A stretch of DNA of 58,595 nucleotides from JBHELB01 sp041859045 (GTDB taxonomy: Bacteria; Hydrogenedentota; Hydrogenedentia; Hydrogenedentales; SLHB01). The notes beneath the pieces are model-generated. The model did not search any database. It worked only from the letters and a program-made list of their open reading frames with translations, and was not told the origin of the DNA. The stretch lies in NCBI GenBank assembly GCA_041859045.1, contig JBHELB010000023.1:1-58595 (forward strand), read 5' to 3'. Numbering within the stretch: position 1 is the stretch's first letter; each line of letters begins with the position of its first letter. This document shows positions 7,344-15,442 of this stretch, piece by piece. A program made the position numbers and the translations under genes.

Positions 7344-9197
7344 ATGAGTAAGACCAAGGCCAAACCCGCTAAGCATCCTCTCGCCGGAACCCCGATGACC
7401 GGGGCCGAGATGATCATCCAGGTGCTGGCGGACGAAGGCATCGACACGATTTTTGGATACAGCGGCGGGGCCATCCTGCCGACGTACGACGCGATTTTCC
7501 GGTACAACAAAGACAAGGCGACTTCAAAGCAAATGCGGCTTGTCGTGCCTGCGAACGAACAGGGCGCGGGCTTTATGGCGGCGGGATACGCGCGCTCGAC
7601 CGGTAAGGTCGGCGCGTTTATCGTTACCTCGGGTCCCGGCGCAACGAACTGCGTCACGCCGATCCGCGACTGTATGGCGGACTCGGTGCCGGTGGTCTTG
7701 ATTTGCGGGCAGGTCCCGCGCGCGGCGATCGGTTCGGACGCGTTTCAGGAAGCGCCGATCTTCAACATCATGAGTGCGTGCGCCAAACACGTATTTCTGG
7801 TCTCGGACCCGGAAGAGATCGAAGAGACCGTCCGCACGGCGTTCGAGATTGCGCGCTCTGGCCGCCCGGGGCCGGTCGTGATCGACGTGCCTAAGGACGT
7901 CCAGAACTACAACGGCGTGTTCAAGGGCTCGGGCATGGTTCATTTCCGCGGCTATGAAGCGCGCACGAAAGCCGTCACCGAGGCGCACGTCACCAAGGAA
8001 AACGCGACAACGTTCTTCAAGGCGTTGGCGCGCTCCGAACGTCCGCTGATCTACGCGGGCGGCGGCGTTGTTAACGGCAACGCGTCGGAAGAACTGCGCG
8101 AGTTCACCAAGCGCTTCCAGATTCCGGTGGTGACGACGCTGATGGGCATCGGCGCGATGGACACCTCGGATCCGCTGTGCCTGCACATGCTGGGCATGCA
8201 CGGCACGCCGTATGCCAACTACGCGGTCGAGGACTGCGACTTCCTGTTGACGGTCGGCGCGCGGTTCGACGATCGCGTGGCGGGAAAGATCTCGGAGTTC
8301 GCGCCCGGCGCGAAGTTCATCGGCCATATCGACATCGACGAGGCGGAGATCGGCAAGGTGCGTTCGGTGGATTGGTCGCACGTTGGCGACGCGAAGATCG
8401 CTCTGGCCGATCTCACGGCGTATGGCCGGTTGTTCAAGCGCGATTTTTCGCCGTGGGTGAAGCATGTCAAAGAACTGCACCGCCGCCACGCGCTGAACTA
8501 TAACCGCGACGGCAAAAAGATTCAGCCGCAGTTCGTCATCGAGACGTTGGCGGAACTCGCCAAAGGCGAAGCGATTATCTGCACGGGCGTCGGGCAACAT
8601 CAGATGTGGGCCGCGCAATACTGCCAGTTCCACTCGCCGCGGAAATGGATCACCTCGGGCAGCATGGGCACGATGGGCTTTGGCCTGCCTGCGGCCATCG
8701 GCGCGGCGGTCGCCAACCCCGGCAAGATCGTGGTCGATATCGACGGCGACGGTAGCCTGCGGATGAACCTCGGCGAACTGGAAACCGCGACGACCTACGG
8801 CATCCCCGTCAAGGTGCTCTTGCTGAACAATCTCGGCGACGGCATGGTGCGGCAGTGGCAGAACCTCTACTTCGGCGACCGCTTTTCCGGCACGGACAAG
8901 TCGCTACACAAGAAAGATTTTGTCAAGGCGGCGCAGGCCGACGGATTCGATTTCGTCAAACGGATCACGAAGAACGAGGACGTGCGCCCCGTGCTGAAAG
9001 ACTTCCTGGCGCACAAGGGCCCGGCGTTCCTCGAGGTCATGATCGACACGAACGCGCAGATCTACCCGATGGTCGGGCCGGGCATGGGGTACAAGGACAT
9101 GCTCACCGGCAAGTACATCACGCCGCGCGAGGCCGCGTCCAAGCCGGTCGTTGAAGACGAGGCCGTGGACATGACGAAGATCCCGGATCTGTTCTAA
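7344..9197 (+). CDS. ilvB: Acetolactate synthase, large (catalytic) subunit
   Basis: This 617-residue thiamine-diphosphate enzyme condenses two pyruvates, or pyruvate with 2-oxobutyrate, in branched-chain amino-acid synthesis. The ThDP-binding glutamate region is near the N-terminus (GYSGGAILPTYDAI, then VVPANEQGAGFMAAGYARST). The middle FAD/regulatory domain follows, and the C-terminal ThDP/Mg motif reads VVDIDGDGSLRMNLGELET with NN in LLLNNLGDGM. The GSMGTMGFGLPAAIGAA stretch is typical of AHAS. The ATG at 7344 has GGAG at 7331-7334. No small regulatory subunit (ilvN) or other ilv gene lies next to it, which is unusual; the subunit would have to be encoded elsewhere. Catabolic acetolactate synthase is less likely given the length and sequence character. 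Confidence 0.9.
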   Translation: MSKTKAKPAKHPLAGTPMTGAEMIIQVLADEGIDTIFGYSGGAILPTYDAIFRYNKDKATSKQMRLVVPANEQGAGFMAAGYARSTGKVGAFIVTSGPGATNCVTPIRDCMADSVPVVLICGQVPRAAIGSDAFQEAPIFNIMSACAKHVFLVSDPEEIEETVRTAFEIARSGRPGPVVIDVPKDVQNYNGVFKGSGMVHFRGYEARTKAVTEAHVTKENATTFFKALARSERPLIYAGGGVVNGNASEELREFTKRFQIPVVTTLMGIGAMDTSDPLCLHMLGMHGTPYANYAVEDCDFLLTVGARFDDRVAGKISEFAPGAKFIGHIDIDEAEIGKVRSVDWSHVGDAKIALADLTAYGRLFKRDFSPWVKHVKELHRRHALNYNRDGKKIQPQFVIETLAELAKGEAIICTGVGQHQMWAAQYCQFHSPRKWITSGSMGTMGFGLPAAIGAAVANPGKIVVDIDGDGSLRMNLGELETATTYGIPVKVLLLNNLGDGMVRQWQNLYFGDRFSGTDKSLHKKDFVKAAQADGFDFVKRITKNEDVRPVLKDFLAHKGPAFLEVMIDTNAQIYPMVGPGMGYKDMLTGKYITPREAASKPVVEDEAVDMTKIPDLF

Positions 9198-9210
9198 CGC
9201 ACGCATTATC

Positions 9211-9249
9211 AGGCCGGGGGACTCTTTCGGAAGGGGCCCCCCGGCCTTA
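9211..9249 (+). terminator. Intrinsic terminator after ilvB
   Basis: AGGCCGGGGG (9211-9220) pairs exactly with CCCCCGGCCT (9238-9247), followed by TAAATTTT. It closes the ilvB unit. Confidence 0.7.
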
Positions 9250-9253
9250 AATT

Positions 9254-9412
9254 TTCATCAATGAGGAGGACACAGAGAAGAGAAAGAGATCAAAAACGGG
9301 GGAGGATAAATTGGCCGGAAAAATGCTCGTGCTATTTTGCTTCTCCAAATTCTCTTCTAGTTCCCCTCGGTTTCCTCTTCTCTGTGTCCTCTGTGTCTCT
9401 GTGGTGATGAAC
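9254..9412. repeat. Imperfect inverted-repeat element (CACAGAG type)
   Basis: A left arm (9254-9289) and right arm (9371-9412) are inverted copies sharing a perfect 17-base core, GAGGACACAGAGAAGAG (9266-9282, complement at 9375-9391). The right arm carries about ten extra bases (a further CACAGAGA repeat). The ~80 bases between are not gene-like. From memory, very similar arms recur as dispersed intergenic repeats in planctomycetes and other environmental genomes and are often mistranslated as small proteins. Only one copy is present in this window. It lies between the ilvB terminator and the apt promoter. Confidence 0.6.
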
Positions 9413-9449
9413 TCTTTTCTGTTGTCTTCTTCCCCCCGGGGAAACGAAT

Positions 9450-9479
9450 CTGACTTTTCCCCCTCCGATCGGCTACAAT
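9450..9479 (+). promoter_or_regulatory. Candidate promoter for apt
   Basis: CTGACT (9450-9455), an 18-base spacer and TACAAT (9474-9479); the -10 matches five of six. It ends 41 bases before the apt start and just outside the inverted-repeat element. Confidence 0.45.
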
Positions 9480-9520
9480 CTCCGCGTTTACCTGGTCTGA
9501 TTTTCAATAGGGGGTGTGCG

Positions 9521-10045
9521 ATGGACTTGGCGGCATTGATTCGAAATGTCCCGGATTTTCCGAAGCCGGGGATCCAGTTCAAGGACATCACCACGCTGCT
9601 TCAGCACCCGCAGGCCTTCCGCCATATTGTGGACACGTTGGCGGCGCGGTATGCGCCGATGGGCATCGACGTAATCGCCGCGGCGGAATCGCGCGGCTTT
9701 ATCTTCGGCGCGGCGCTGGCCTATGTCATGGGCAAGCCGTTTGTGCCGGTGCGCAAGAAGGGCAAGTTGCCTGCGGACTGCATCGAGATCACCTATGACC
9801 TCGAATACGGCTCGGCGACGCTCGAGGCCCACGTGGACGCGGTGAAACCCGGCGACCGCGTACTGCTGGTCGACGATTTGTTGGCGACGGGCGGCACGGT
9901 GGTGGCGATGGCCGAATTGGCGAAACGGCTGGGCGGCGAAATCGTCGAGGCCGCGTTCGTTGTGGAATTGCATCCCCTGGGCGGACGCGAGAAACTCGCG
10001 CCGATCCCTGTGTTTTCATTGGTCGAACTCACGGTGGATGAATAG
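9521..10045 (+). CDS. apt: Adenine phosphoribosyltransferase
   Basis: This 174-residue purine-salvage enzyme makes AMP from adenine and PRPP. It starts with the family's typical IRNVPDFPKPGIQFKDITTL, has AAESRGFIFGAALA, and carries the PRPP-binding loop VLLVDDLLATGGT near residue 120. Length is normal for the family. The frame is open upstream into the repeat element, but all similarity begins at the ATG at 9521. The stop codon is close to the start region of the downstream HAD hydrolase, suggesting a two-gene unit. Confidence 0.95.
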   Translation: MDLAALIRNVPDFPKPGIQFKDITTLLQHPQAFRHIVDTLAARYAPMGIDVIAAAESRGFIFGAALAYVMGKPFVPVRKKGKLPADCIEITYDLEYGSATLEAHVDAVKPGDRVLLVDDLLATGGTVVAMAELAKRLGGEIVEAAFVVELHPLGGREKLAPIPVFSLVELTVDE

Positions 10046-10112
10046 CGGCCGCACACCTGCCGCGAATCATGTCACGTTAACCCAACTCGAAAGGAGCCGT
10101 CTGCGCAGCGCC

Positions 10113-10946
10113 ATGGAACGTAATCTTTTGCCCGGAACCCAAATTGAGATTATTCGCGAAACCGAGCGCGGCCGATTCCGGCACGGGCTCTTCGATTTCG
10201 ACGGCACCGTCAGCCTTCTGCGCGAGGGCTGGCAACAGGTGATGGGGCCGCTCATGGTCGAGATGATCTGCGGCAGCGCCCCGGCGACGCCCGAGATCGT
10301 TCAGGCCTGCGACGACTACATCGCCGAGTCGACCGGCATCAACACCATCCTTCAAATGGAGCACATGGTCGAGATGGTCCGCCAGTACGGCTTCATCCCC
10401 GAGGAGAAAATTCTCGACGCGCACGGCTACAAGAAGATCTATAACGACCGCCTGATGGAGCGCGTCGTGGTTCGCATCAAAGACCTCGAAGAAGGCCGCC
10501 TGCCGGTGGAGGACGTGATCGTCCGCGGTTCGGTGGAGTTTCTCAAGCGTCTCAAGGACCGCGACCTGCACATGTACATCTTCAGCGGCACCGACCAGGA
10601 CGACGTCCGCCGCGAATCGACCATTGTCGGCGCGGCGCAGTACTTCGAGGAAATCTGGGGCGCCCTGCGGACCTATGCGGAGTCCAACAAGGAGATGATC
10701 CTCAAGAAGATCATCGAAAAACACGACCTCCACGGCGCGGAAGTGCTGGTCTGCGGCGACGGCCCAGTGGAAATCCGCCACGGCCGCGAGCATGGCTGCG
10801 TCACGATCGGCGTATGTTCCGATGAGGTAAAGGGTTATGGCTGGAATATGGAGAAACGCGAGCGCTTAATCAAGGCCGGCGCGGACATCCTCGTTCCCGA
10901 TTTCGGCGAACTCGACGCGCTCATGGCGTACCTCTTCCCCGCGTAG
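10113..10946 (+). CDS. HAD-superfamily hydrolase
   Basis: With the ATG at 10113 this is a 277-residue protein. The HAD motif I is FDFDGTVSLLREGW (D28 and D30, nucleophile and acid/base). Motif II is the serine/threonine in IFSGTDQDDV, and the motif III/IV region is VCGDGPVEIRHGREHGC. HAD enzymes of this type remove phosphate from small metabolites; the substrate cannot be told. The start is uncertain: AAAGGAG (10090-10096) is 16 bases before the ATG but only four before an in-frame CTG at 10101, and an in-frame ATG at 10038 overlaps apt. A terminator follows at 10970. Confidence 0.8.
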   Translation: MERNLLPGTQIEIIRETERGRFRHGLFDFDGTVSLLREGWQQVMGPLMVEMICGSAPATPEIVQACDDYIAESTGINTILQMEHMVEMVRQYGFIPEEKILDAHGYKKIYNDRLMERVVVRIKDLEEGRLPVEDVIVRGSVEFLKRLKDRDLHMYIFSGTDQDDVRRESTIVGAAQYFEEIWGALRTYAESNKEMILKKIIEKHDLHGAEVLVCGDGPVEIRHGREHGCVTIGVCSDEVKGYGWNMEKRERLIKAGADILVPDFGELDALMAYLFPA

Positions 10947-10969
10947 ATTTCGGCGCGCTTGAATTCCCT

Positions 10970-11006
10970 GCCCTGGGGTTGGTCATTGACCTTCCCCGGG
11001 GCTTTT
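10970..11006 (+). terminator. Intrinsic terminator after the HAD hydrolase
   Basis: GCCCTGGGG (10970-10978) pairs with CCCCGGGGC (10994-11002). The stem continues inward through GGTC/GACC and is followed by TTTT. The remaining gap to fliQ (11007-11179) has a TTGACA at 11080-11085, but no good -10 at the right distance. Confidence 0.75.
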
Positions 11007-11179
11007 GCTTGTGGCCCCATATATGGTGTCCTCGGGCGGGAATATTAATACACAAACCCAATTTGTTGGCCGATTTAGATTGACAGCCCCTATATATTGT
11101 GGTAACCTGCTCGCAGATTGGGGTTTTGTCTCTAAGCCCCTCATGACGCGCGACTTGGACGGAAAGGAACCCACGGCGC

Positions 11180-11449
11180 ATGACGCAGGACGCCATCGTG
11201 TATCTCGGCCGCGACGCGATGATCATCACGTTGCTGGCGTCCGCGCCGATGCTCATCGCGGGGATGGTGATCGGACTGATCATCAGCGTCTTTCAATCCG
11301 TCACGCAGATTCAGGAAATCACCTTGGCGTTCGTACCCAAGATCGTCGTGGTGATGCTGGCGTTCATCGTGTTTCTGCCGTGGATCCTTGGGCTGTTGCT
11401 CGCGTTCGTGCAGCCGTTGTTCGGTTCCTTTTACACCATGGTGCAGTGA
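11180..11449 (+). CDS. fliQ: Flagellar biosynthesis protein FliQ
   Basis: This 89-residue protein with two membrane helices has the FliQ pattern (SAPMLIAGMVIGLIISVFQSVTQIQE then LAFVPKIVVVM). FliQ forms part of the FliPQR export gate of the flagellar type III secretion system. Four FliQ copies assemble with five FliP and one FliR in known systems. The gene opens the operon; fliP, which normally comes directly before it, is not in the 170 bases upstream nor elsewhere in the window. The stop shares its final base with the ATG of fliR. Confidence 0.93.
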   Translation: MTQDAIVYLGRDAMIITLLASAPMLIAGMVIGLIISVFQSVTQIQEITLAFVPKIVVVMLAFIVFLPWILGLLLAFVQPLFGSFYTMVQ

Positions 11450-12219
11450 TGCTGTTCGAGGCGGAAGTATTCAAACTTTTTGCGCTGGCGCTGGTCCGGT
11501 TCAGCGGCCTGCTGGTCGCCGCGCCGGTGCTGGGTTCGCAGAATTTCCCCGTGATGGCCAAAGCGGGGATGGCGGCGCTGTGCGCGTTTCTCGTTGTGCC
11601 CACGATCGCCGCGTTGCCGCAGCCGTTGCCCGCCGAGCCGCTGCCGTTTGCGCTGCTCGCGGCGGGCGAACTCGCGATCGGGCTGATGCTCGGGTTTGTG
11701 ATGACGATTGCGTTTGCGGCGATTCAGGTCGCGGGCGAGATCATGGACATGCTCACCGGGTTCGCCGTGGTGAACGTGTTCAATCCCGCGCTGGGCACGC
11801 AGGTGCCGATCTTCGGCTTCTTCTTCTTCCTGCTTGCGGCGCTGTATTTCTTGGCGATCAACGGACATCACATGATGATTCTCGCGCTCGCGTCGTCGTT
11901 TCAGTCCGTGCCGCCGGGCGGTTTCGTGGCGAACCCCGAGTTGATGGCCGAAGTGAGCACTTGGGGCGGCGCCATGTTTCGCGATGGCGTCATGATGGCG
12001 GCGCCGGTGGGCGGAGCGCTGTTGCTGGCGTACATCACGATGGGCTTGCTGAGCCGGATCGTGCCGCAGATCAATTTGTTTGTCGTGGGATTCCCGCTGA
12101 CGATCGCGCTGGGACTGATCGTCGCGGCTTTATCCATCGAAGTGTACTTGGCGTATCTGGGCGGGCTTATGGATCAGATGTTTCGCGATCTGTCCGTGGC
12201 CGTCCGTGGCATGAGCTAG
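11449..12219 (+). CDS. fliR: Flagellar biosynthesis protein FliR
   Basis: This 256-residue protein with about six membrane helices fits FliR (FKLFALALVRFSGLLVAAPVLGSQ at the N-terminus, QVAGEIMDMLTGFAVVNVFNPALG in the middle). FliR is the single-copy lateral subunit that closes the FliPQR gate. The ATG at 11449 overlaps the fliQ stop, showing coupling. The frame continues upstream but has no relation to FliR there. It is followed after seven bases by flhB. Confidence 0.93.
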   Translation: MLFEAEVFKLFALALVRFSGLLVAAPVLGSQNFPVMAKAGMAALCAFLVVPTIAALPQPLPAEPLPFALLAAGELAIGLMLGFVMTIAFAAIQVAGEIMDMLTGFAVVNVFNPALGTQVPIFGFFFFLLAALYFLAINGHHMMILALASSFQSVPPGGFVANPELMAEVSTWGGAMFRDGVMMAAPVGGALLLAYITMGLLSRIVPQINLFVVGFPLTIALGLIVAALSIEVYLAYLGGLMDQMFRDLSVAVRGMS

Positions 12220-12226
12220 AGAAGCG

Positions 12227-13345
12227 ATGGCCGAACCAACCGGTGGAGAACAGACGCTCCCCGCATCGCCTTTCAAGAAGGCGAAGCAGCGCGAGCAAGG
12301 CAACGTCGCCAAGAGCCAAGACTTGACGGCGGCGATCACGCTGTTAACTGCGTTGTTTTTGCTGCGAATCACCGGCGACTCGATGATCGGCGGCATGATG
12401 GAGGCCATGCGGCACTATCTTGGCGATGGCTGGGCGCTTCGCGCGGAAGTAGTCAATCCGGCAGCGTTCACGCTGCACGCATTTTGGTTCATCGCAAAAG
12501 CGGCGCTGCCATTCATGGCGCTGTTGGCGCTGGTCGGCATACTGGCCAACGTGCTGCAGTTTGGACTGTTGTTTGCGCCGATGGCGCTAATGCCGAAGCC
12601 CGAGCGACTCAATCCGATCACCGGATTCAAGAAGTTCTTTTCCGCACGCGCCGCCGTGGAATTGGTGAAATCGGTCCTCAAGTTGGGGGCGATCTCGTGG
12701 GTCGTATACGCCACGCTGCACGGACGTTGGGACGAAGTATTGGCGCTCAGTGGGTTGACCCCGTGGGGCGCGACGAAGGCCGTGGGCTATCTGGTGTTTT
12801 TGGTGTGGCTTCGGGTGTCGGCGCTGATTCTGCTGCTGGGCGTGTTCGACTACGGGTTCCAGCGCTGGCAATACGAGCGCGACCTGCGCATGACCACGCA
12901 GGAAGCGCGCGAAGAAATGCGGCAACTCGAGGGAGATCCCAAGATCAAGCAGCGCATCCGCCAGATTCAGCGGCAAATGGCCATGCAGCGCATGATGAAG
13001 GAAGTGCCCAAGGCCGACGTGATCATCACGAACCCCACCACCTACGCGGTGGCGCTGCGGTACGAACCGAACAGCATGGCCGCGCCGACGGTCGTCGCCA
13101 AAGGCGCGCGCTTGTTAGCCGATCGCATCCGCGCGATCGCGATTGAAAACGGCGTGCCCATTGTCGAGCGCCCCGAGCTCGCGCGCACGCTGTACAAGAC
13201 GCTTGAAGTCGGCCGCCCCGTGCCCGAGGCGCTGTTCCGCGCCGTGGCCGAGGTGTTGGCCTTCGTGTATCAGGTGGATCGCCGCGCGGAGAAGATTCGC
13301 GAGCGGGCGCAAGCCTTCTCGCCGTCCGCGGGCGCGGCAATGTGA
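12227..13345 (+). CDS. flhB: Flagellar export switch protein FlhB
   Basis: This 372-residue protein begins with the FlhB signature (EQTLPASPFKKAKQREQGNV). It has four hydrophobic segments between about residues 30 and 215, then the cytoplasmic switch domain. In known FlhB proteins the sequence NPTH is cut between N and P, changing export from rod/hook to filament substrates. Here that site reads NPTT (N269 to T272; codons AAC CCC ACC ACC), followed by the expected YAVALRY. The asparagine and proline needed for cutting are present but the histidine is not, so cleavage may be slower or differently controlled. The C-terminal tail runs on beyond the conserved core. It sits in an operon with flhA. 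Confidence 0.93.
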   Translation: MAEPTGGEQTLPASPFKKAKQREQGNVAKSQDLTAAITLLTALFLLRITGDSMIGGMMEAMRHYLGDGWALRAEVVNPAAFTLHAFWFIAKAALPFMALLALVGILANVLQFGLLFAPMALMPKPERLNPITGFKKFFSARAAVELVKSVLKLGAISWVVYATLHGRWDEVLALSGLTPWGATKAVGYLVFLVWLRVSALILLLGVFDYGFQRWQYERDLRMTTQEAREEMRQLEGDPKIKQRIRQIQRQMAMQRMMKEVPKADVIITNPTTYAVALRYEPNSMAAPTVVAKGARLLADRIRAIAIENGVPIVERPELARTLYKTLEVGRPVPEALFRAVAEVLAFVYQVDRRAEKIRERAQAFSPSAGAAM

Positions 13346-13362
13346 CGGGAGGATATTGACGC

Positions 13363-15441
13363 GTGACCATGACGACCGATACCGCCGCCTCGCGGTGGTC
13401 TATCGCGCGAACCCAGGACCTCTGGTTCGCGGTCGGCGTCGTGTCGATTCTCGCCGTGCTCATTTTGCCGATCCCCTCGCAGTTGCTCGACGTGCTGCTC
13501 ACGTTGAACATCAGCATCTCCGTGGTAGTGCTGCTTACCACGATCTATCTCCAACACGCGATCGAATTCGCCGTGTTTCCGTCGTTGCTGCTAATCCTCA
13601 CGCTGTTTCGACTAAGCCTTAACGTCGCGTCGACGCGTCTCGTGCTGCGCGACGCCTGGGCGGGACACGTCATCGACGCCTTCGGCGGATTCGTCACCGG
13701 CGACAGCTATGTGGTCGGTGTGGTGATCTTCGCGATTCTCGTCGTGATTCAGTTCGTGGTGATCACTAAGGGCGCCACGCGCATCTCGGAAGTTGCCGCG
13801 CGCTTCACGTTGGACGCCATGCCCGGCAAGCAGATGGGCGTCGACGCGGACCTCAACGCGGGATTGATCACCGAGGAACAGGCGCGCGCGCGACGTCGCA
13901 GCATCGAACGCGAAGCGGACTTCTACGGCGCGATGGACGGTGCCACGAAATTCGTGCGTGGCGACGCGATCGCCGGGCTCATTATCACGCTCGTGAACAT
14001 CTCCGCCGGTTTCTTTATCGGCGTGCTGATGAAAGGGATGGATTGGGGCGAAGCCGCCGCGCGGTACACGCAGTTGACCATCGGCGACGGCCTCGTGTCG
14101 CAGGTGCCTGCGCTCATCGTCTCGACCGCCGCCGGCCTCATCGTGACCCGCACGGCGTCGGAGACCAATCTCGGCGCGGACGTCACCGAACAGCTCACGC
14201 GTTATCCGCGTGCATTGCTTGTCGGCGCGGGCATGTTGGCCGCGTTTGCTGTGGTGCCGGGCATGCCCACGGTGCCGTTCTTGCTCATCGCGGCGTTGTT
14301 GGCGTTCCTCTACTTCCAAGCGAGCCGCGTGGCGGTGGTCAAGGCGACCAAGGAAGCCGCCGAGACGGCGGCGCGCGCCGAGGCCGCTGCGCCAGAGACT
14401 CCAGAGCGTACAGAGGATTTGCTGGCGGTCGATCCGCTCAAAATCGAACTCGGCTACGGCCTGATCGCCTTGGCGGATCCGCGCCAAGGCGGCGACCTGC
14501 TCACGCGCATTCAGTTCATTCGCCAGCAAATGGCCGCGAAGATGGGATTTATCGTGCCGGTCGTTCGCATTGTCGACAACATGCGCCTGCGGCCCAACGA
14601 ATACCGCATCAAACTGCGTGAGGCGGAGATCGCGCGGTATGAGTTAGTTCCGGACCAATTGCTTGCGATGAACCCCGGCCTGGCGGAGGAGGAGATCGAC
14701 GGCATTCCCACCAAAGAGCCCGCGTTCGGGCTGCAGGCCATCTGGGTTACGCGCGCACAGCAGGACCGCGCCCAGCGCTTGGGCTATACGCTCGTTGAGC
14801 CGTCCGCGGTGCTGGCCACGCATCTCACCGAAGTCATCACGCAACACAGCGCGGAACTTTTGACGCGACATGATGTGCAGAATTTGCTGCAAACCCTGCG
14901 CGCGACATCGCCGACCGTTGTCGACGAGGTCACGCCCGCGGCGCTGCCCCTTGGCGATCTGCAAAAGGTACTTCAGAACCTTCTGCGCGAGCGCGTGTCG
15001 ATCCGGAACCTCGAGATCGTTCTCGAAACGCTGGCCGATTTCGCGCCGCGCACGCGCGACACGGATATTCTGACCGAGTATGTTCGCCACGCATTGGCCC
15101 GCCAGATCACCGCCGAGTACGCGGATGAAGAGGGCGTGCTGCGCGTCGTGACGTTGTCGCCGGAACTCGAAGCGGAAATTCTCGAGGCGTCGCGCGGAGC
15201 CGAGGGCGGGGCGTACTTGCCCATCGAGCCGGGCCGCGCGGACGCGATCGCGCGCAATGCGGTGCAGGCCGTGCAACCCATGGCGTTGGCCGGGCAAGAA
15301 CCCGTGGTGCTGACGTCGGCGCAGGTACGCCGATTCTTCAAGCGGCTAGTGGACCGCGCGCTTCCGCGCGTCGTCGTGTTGTCATACAACGAGGTGGATC
15401 CGCAAGTGAGGCTCGAAAGCGAGGGACAGGTAACCGCGTAA
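13363..15441 (+). CDS. flhA: Flagellar export apparatus protein FlhA
   Basis: This 692-residue protein is the nonameric ring component that uses the proton gradient and docks export substrates. The N-terminal half has about eight helices, with the conserved loop GATRISEVAARFTLDAMPGK then QMGVDADLNAGLITEEQARA. The C-terminal half is the cytoplasmic platform (DPLKIELGYGLIALAD; DVQNLLQTLR; LPLGDLQKVLQNLLRERVSI). I chose the GTG at 13363 because GGGAGG lies about ten bases upstream; the ATG two codons later is the alternative. One base separates its stop from flhF. Confidence 0.95.
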   Translation: MTMTTDTAASRWSIARTQDLWFAVGVVSILAVLILPIPSQLLDVLLTLNISISVVVLLTTIYLQHAIEFAVFPSLLLILTLFRLSLNVASTRLVLRDAWAGHVIDAFGGFVTGDSYVVGVVIFAILVVIQFVVITKGATRISEVAARFTLDAMPGKQMGVDADLNAGLITEEQARARRRSIEREADFYGAMDGATKFVRGDAIAGLIITLVNISAGFFIGVLMKGMDWGEAAARYTQLTIGDGLVSQVPALIVSTAAGLIVTRTASETNLGADVTEQLTRYPRALLVGAGMLAAFAVVPGMPTVPFLLIAALLAFLYFQASRVAVVKATKEAAETAARAEAAAPETPERTEDLLAVDPLKIELGYGLIALADPRQGGDLLTRIQFIRQQMAAKMGFIVPVVRIVDNMRLRPNEYRIKLREAEIARYELVPDQLLAMNPGLAEEEIDGIPTKEPAFGLQAIWVTRAQQDRAQRLGYTLVEPSAVLATHLTEVITQHSAELLTRHDVQNLLQTLRATSPTVVDEVTPAALPLGDLQKVLQNLLRERVSIRNLEIVLETLADFAPRTRDTDILTEYVRHALARQITAEYADEEGVLRVVTLSPELEAEILEASRGAEGGAYLPIEPGRADAIARNAVQAVQPMALAGQEPVVLTSAQVRRFFKRLVDRALPRVVVLSYNEVDPQVRLESEGQVTA

Positions 15442-15442
15442 T

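Noticed and set aside
5408..7657. Long minus-strand open frame opposite rpsA and ilvB
   Set aside because: Shadow of two certain genes, rich in His/Arg, no family match, no ribosome site of note.
9311..9520. N-terminal extension of apt
   Set aside because: The extra ~70 codons are translated repeat element and promoter; family similarity begins at 9521.
11080..11108. Promoter for the flagellar operon at TTGACA
   Set aside because: The -35 is perfect but the bases 17 downstream (TAACCT) are a poor -10, so I do not list it as a feature.
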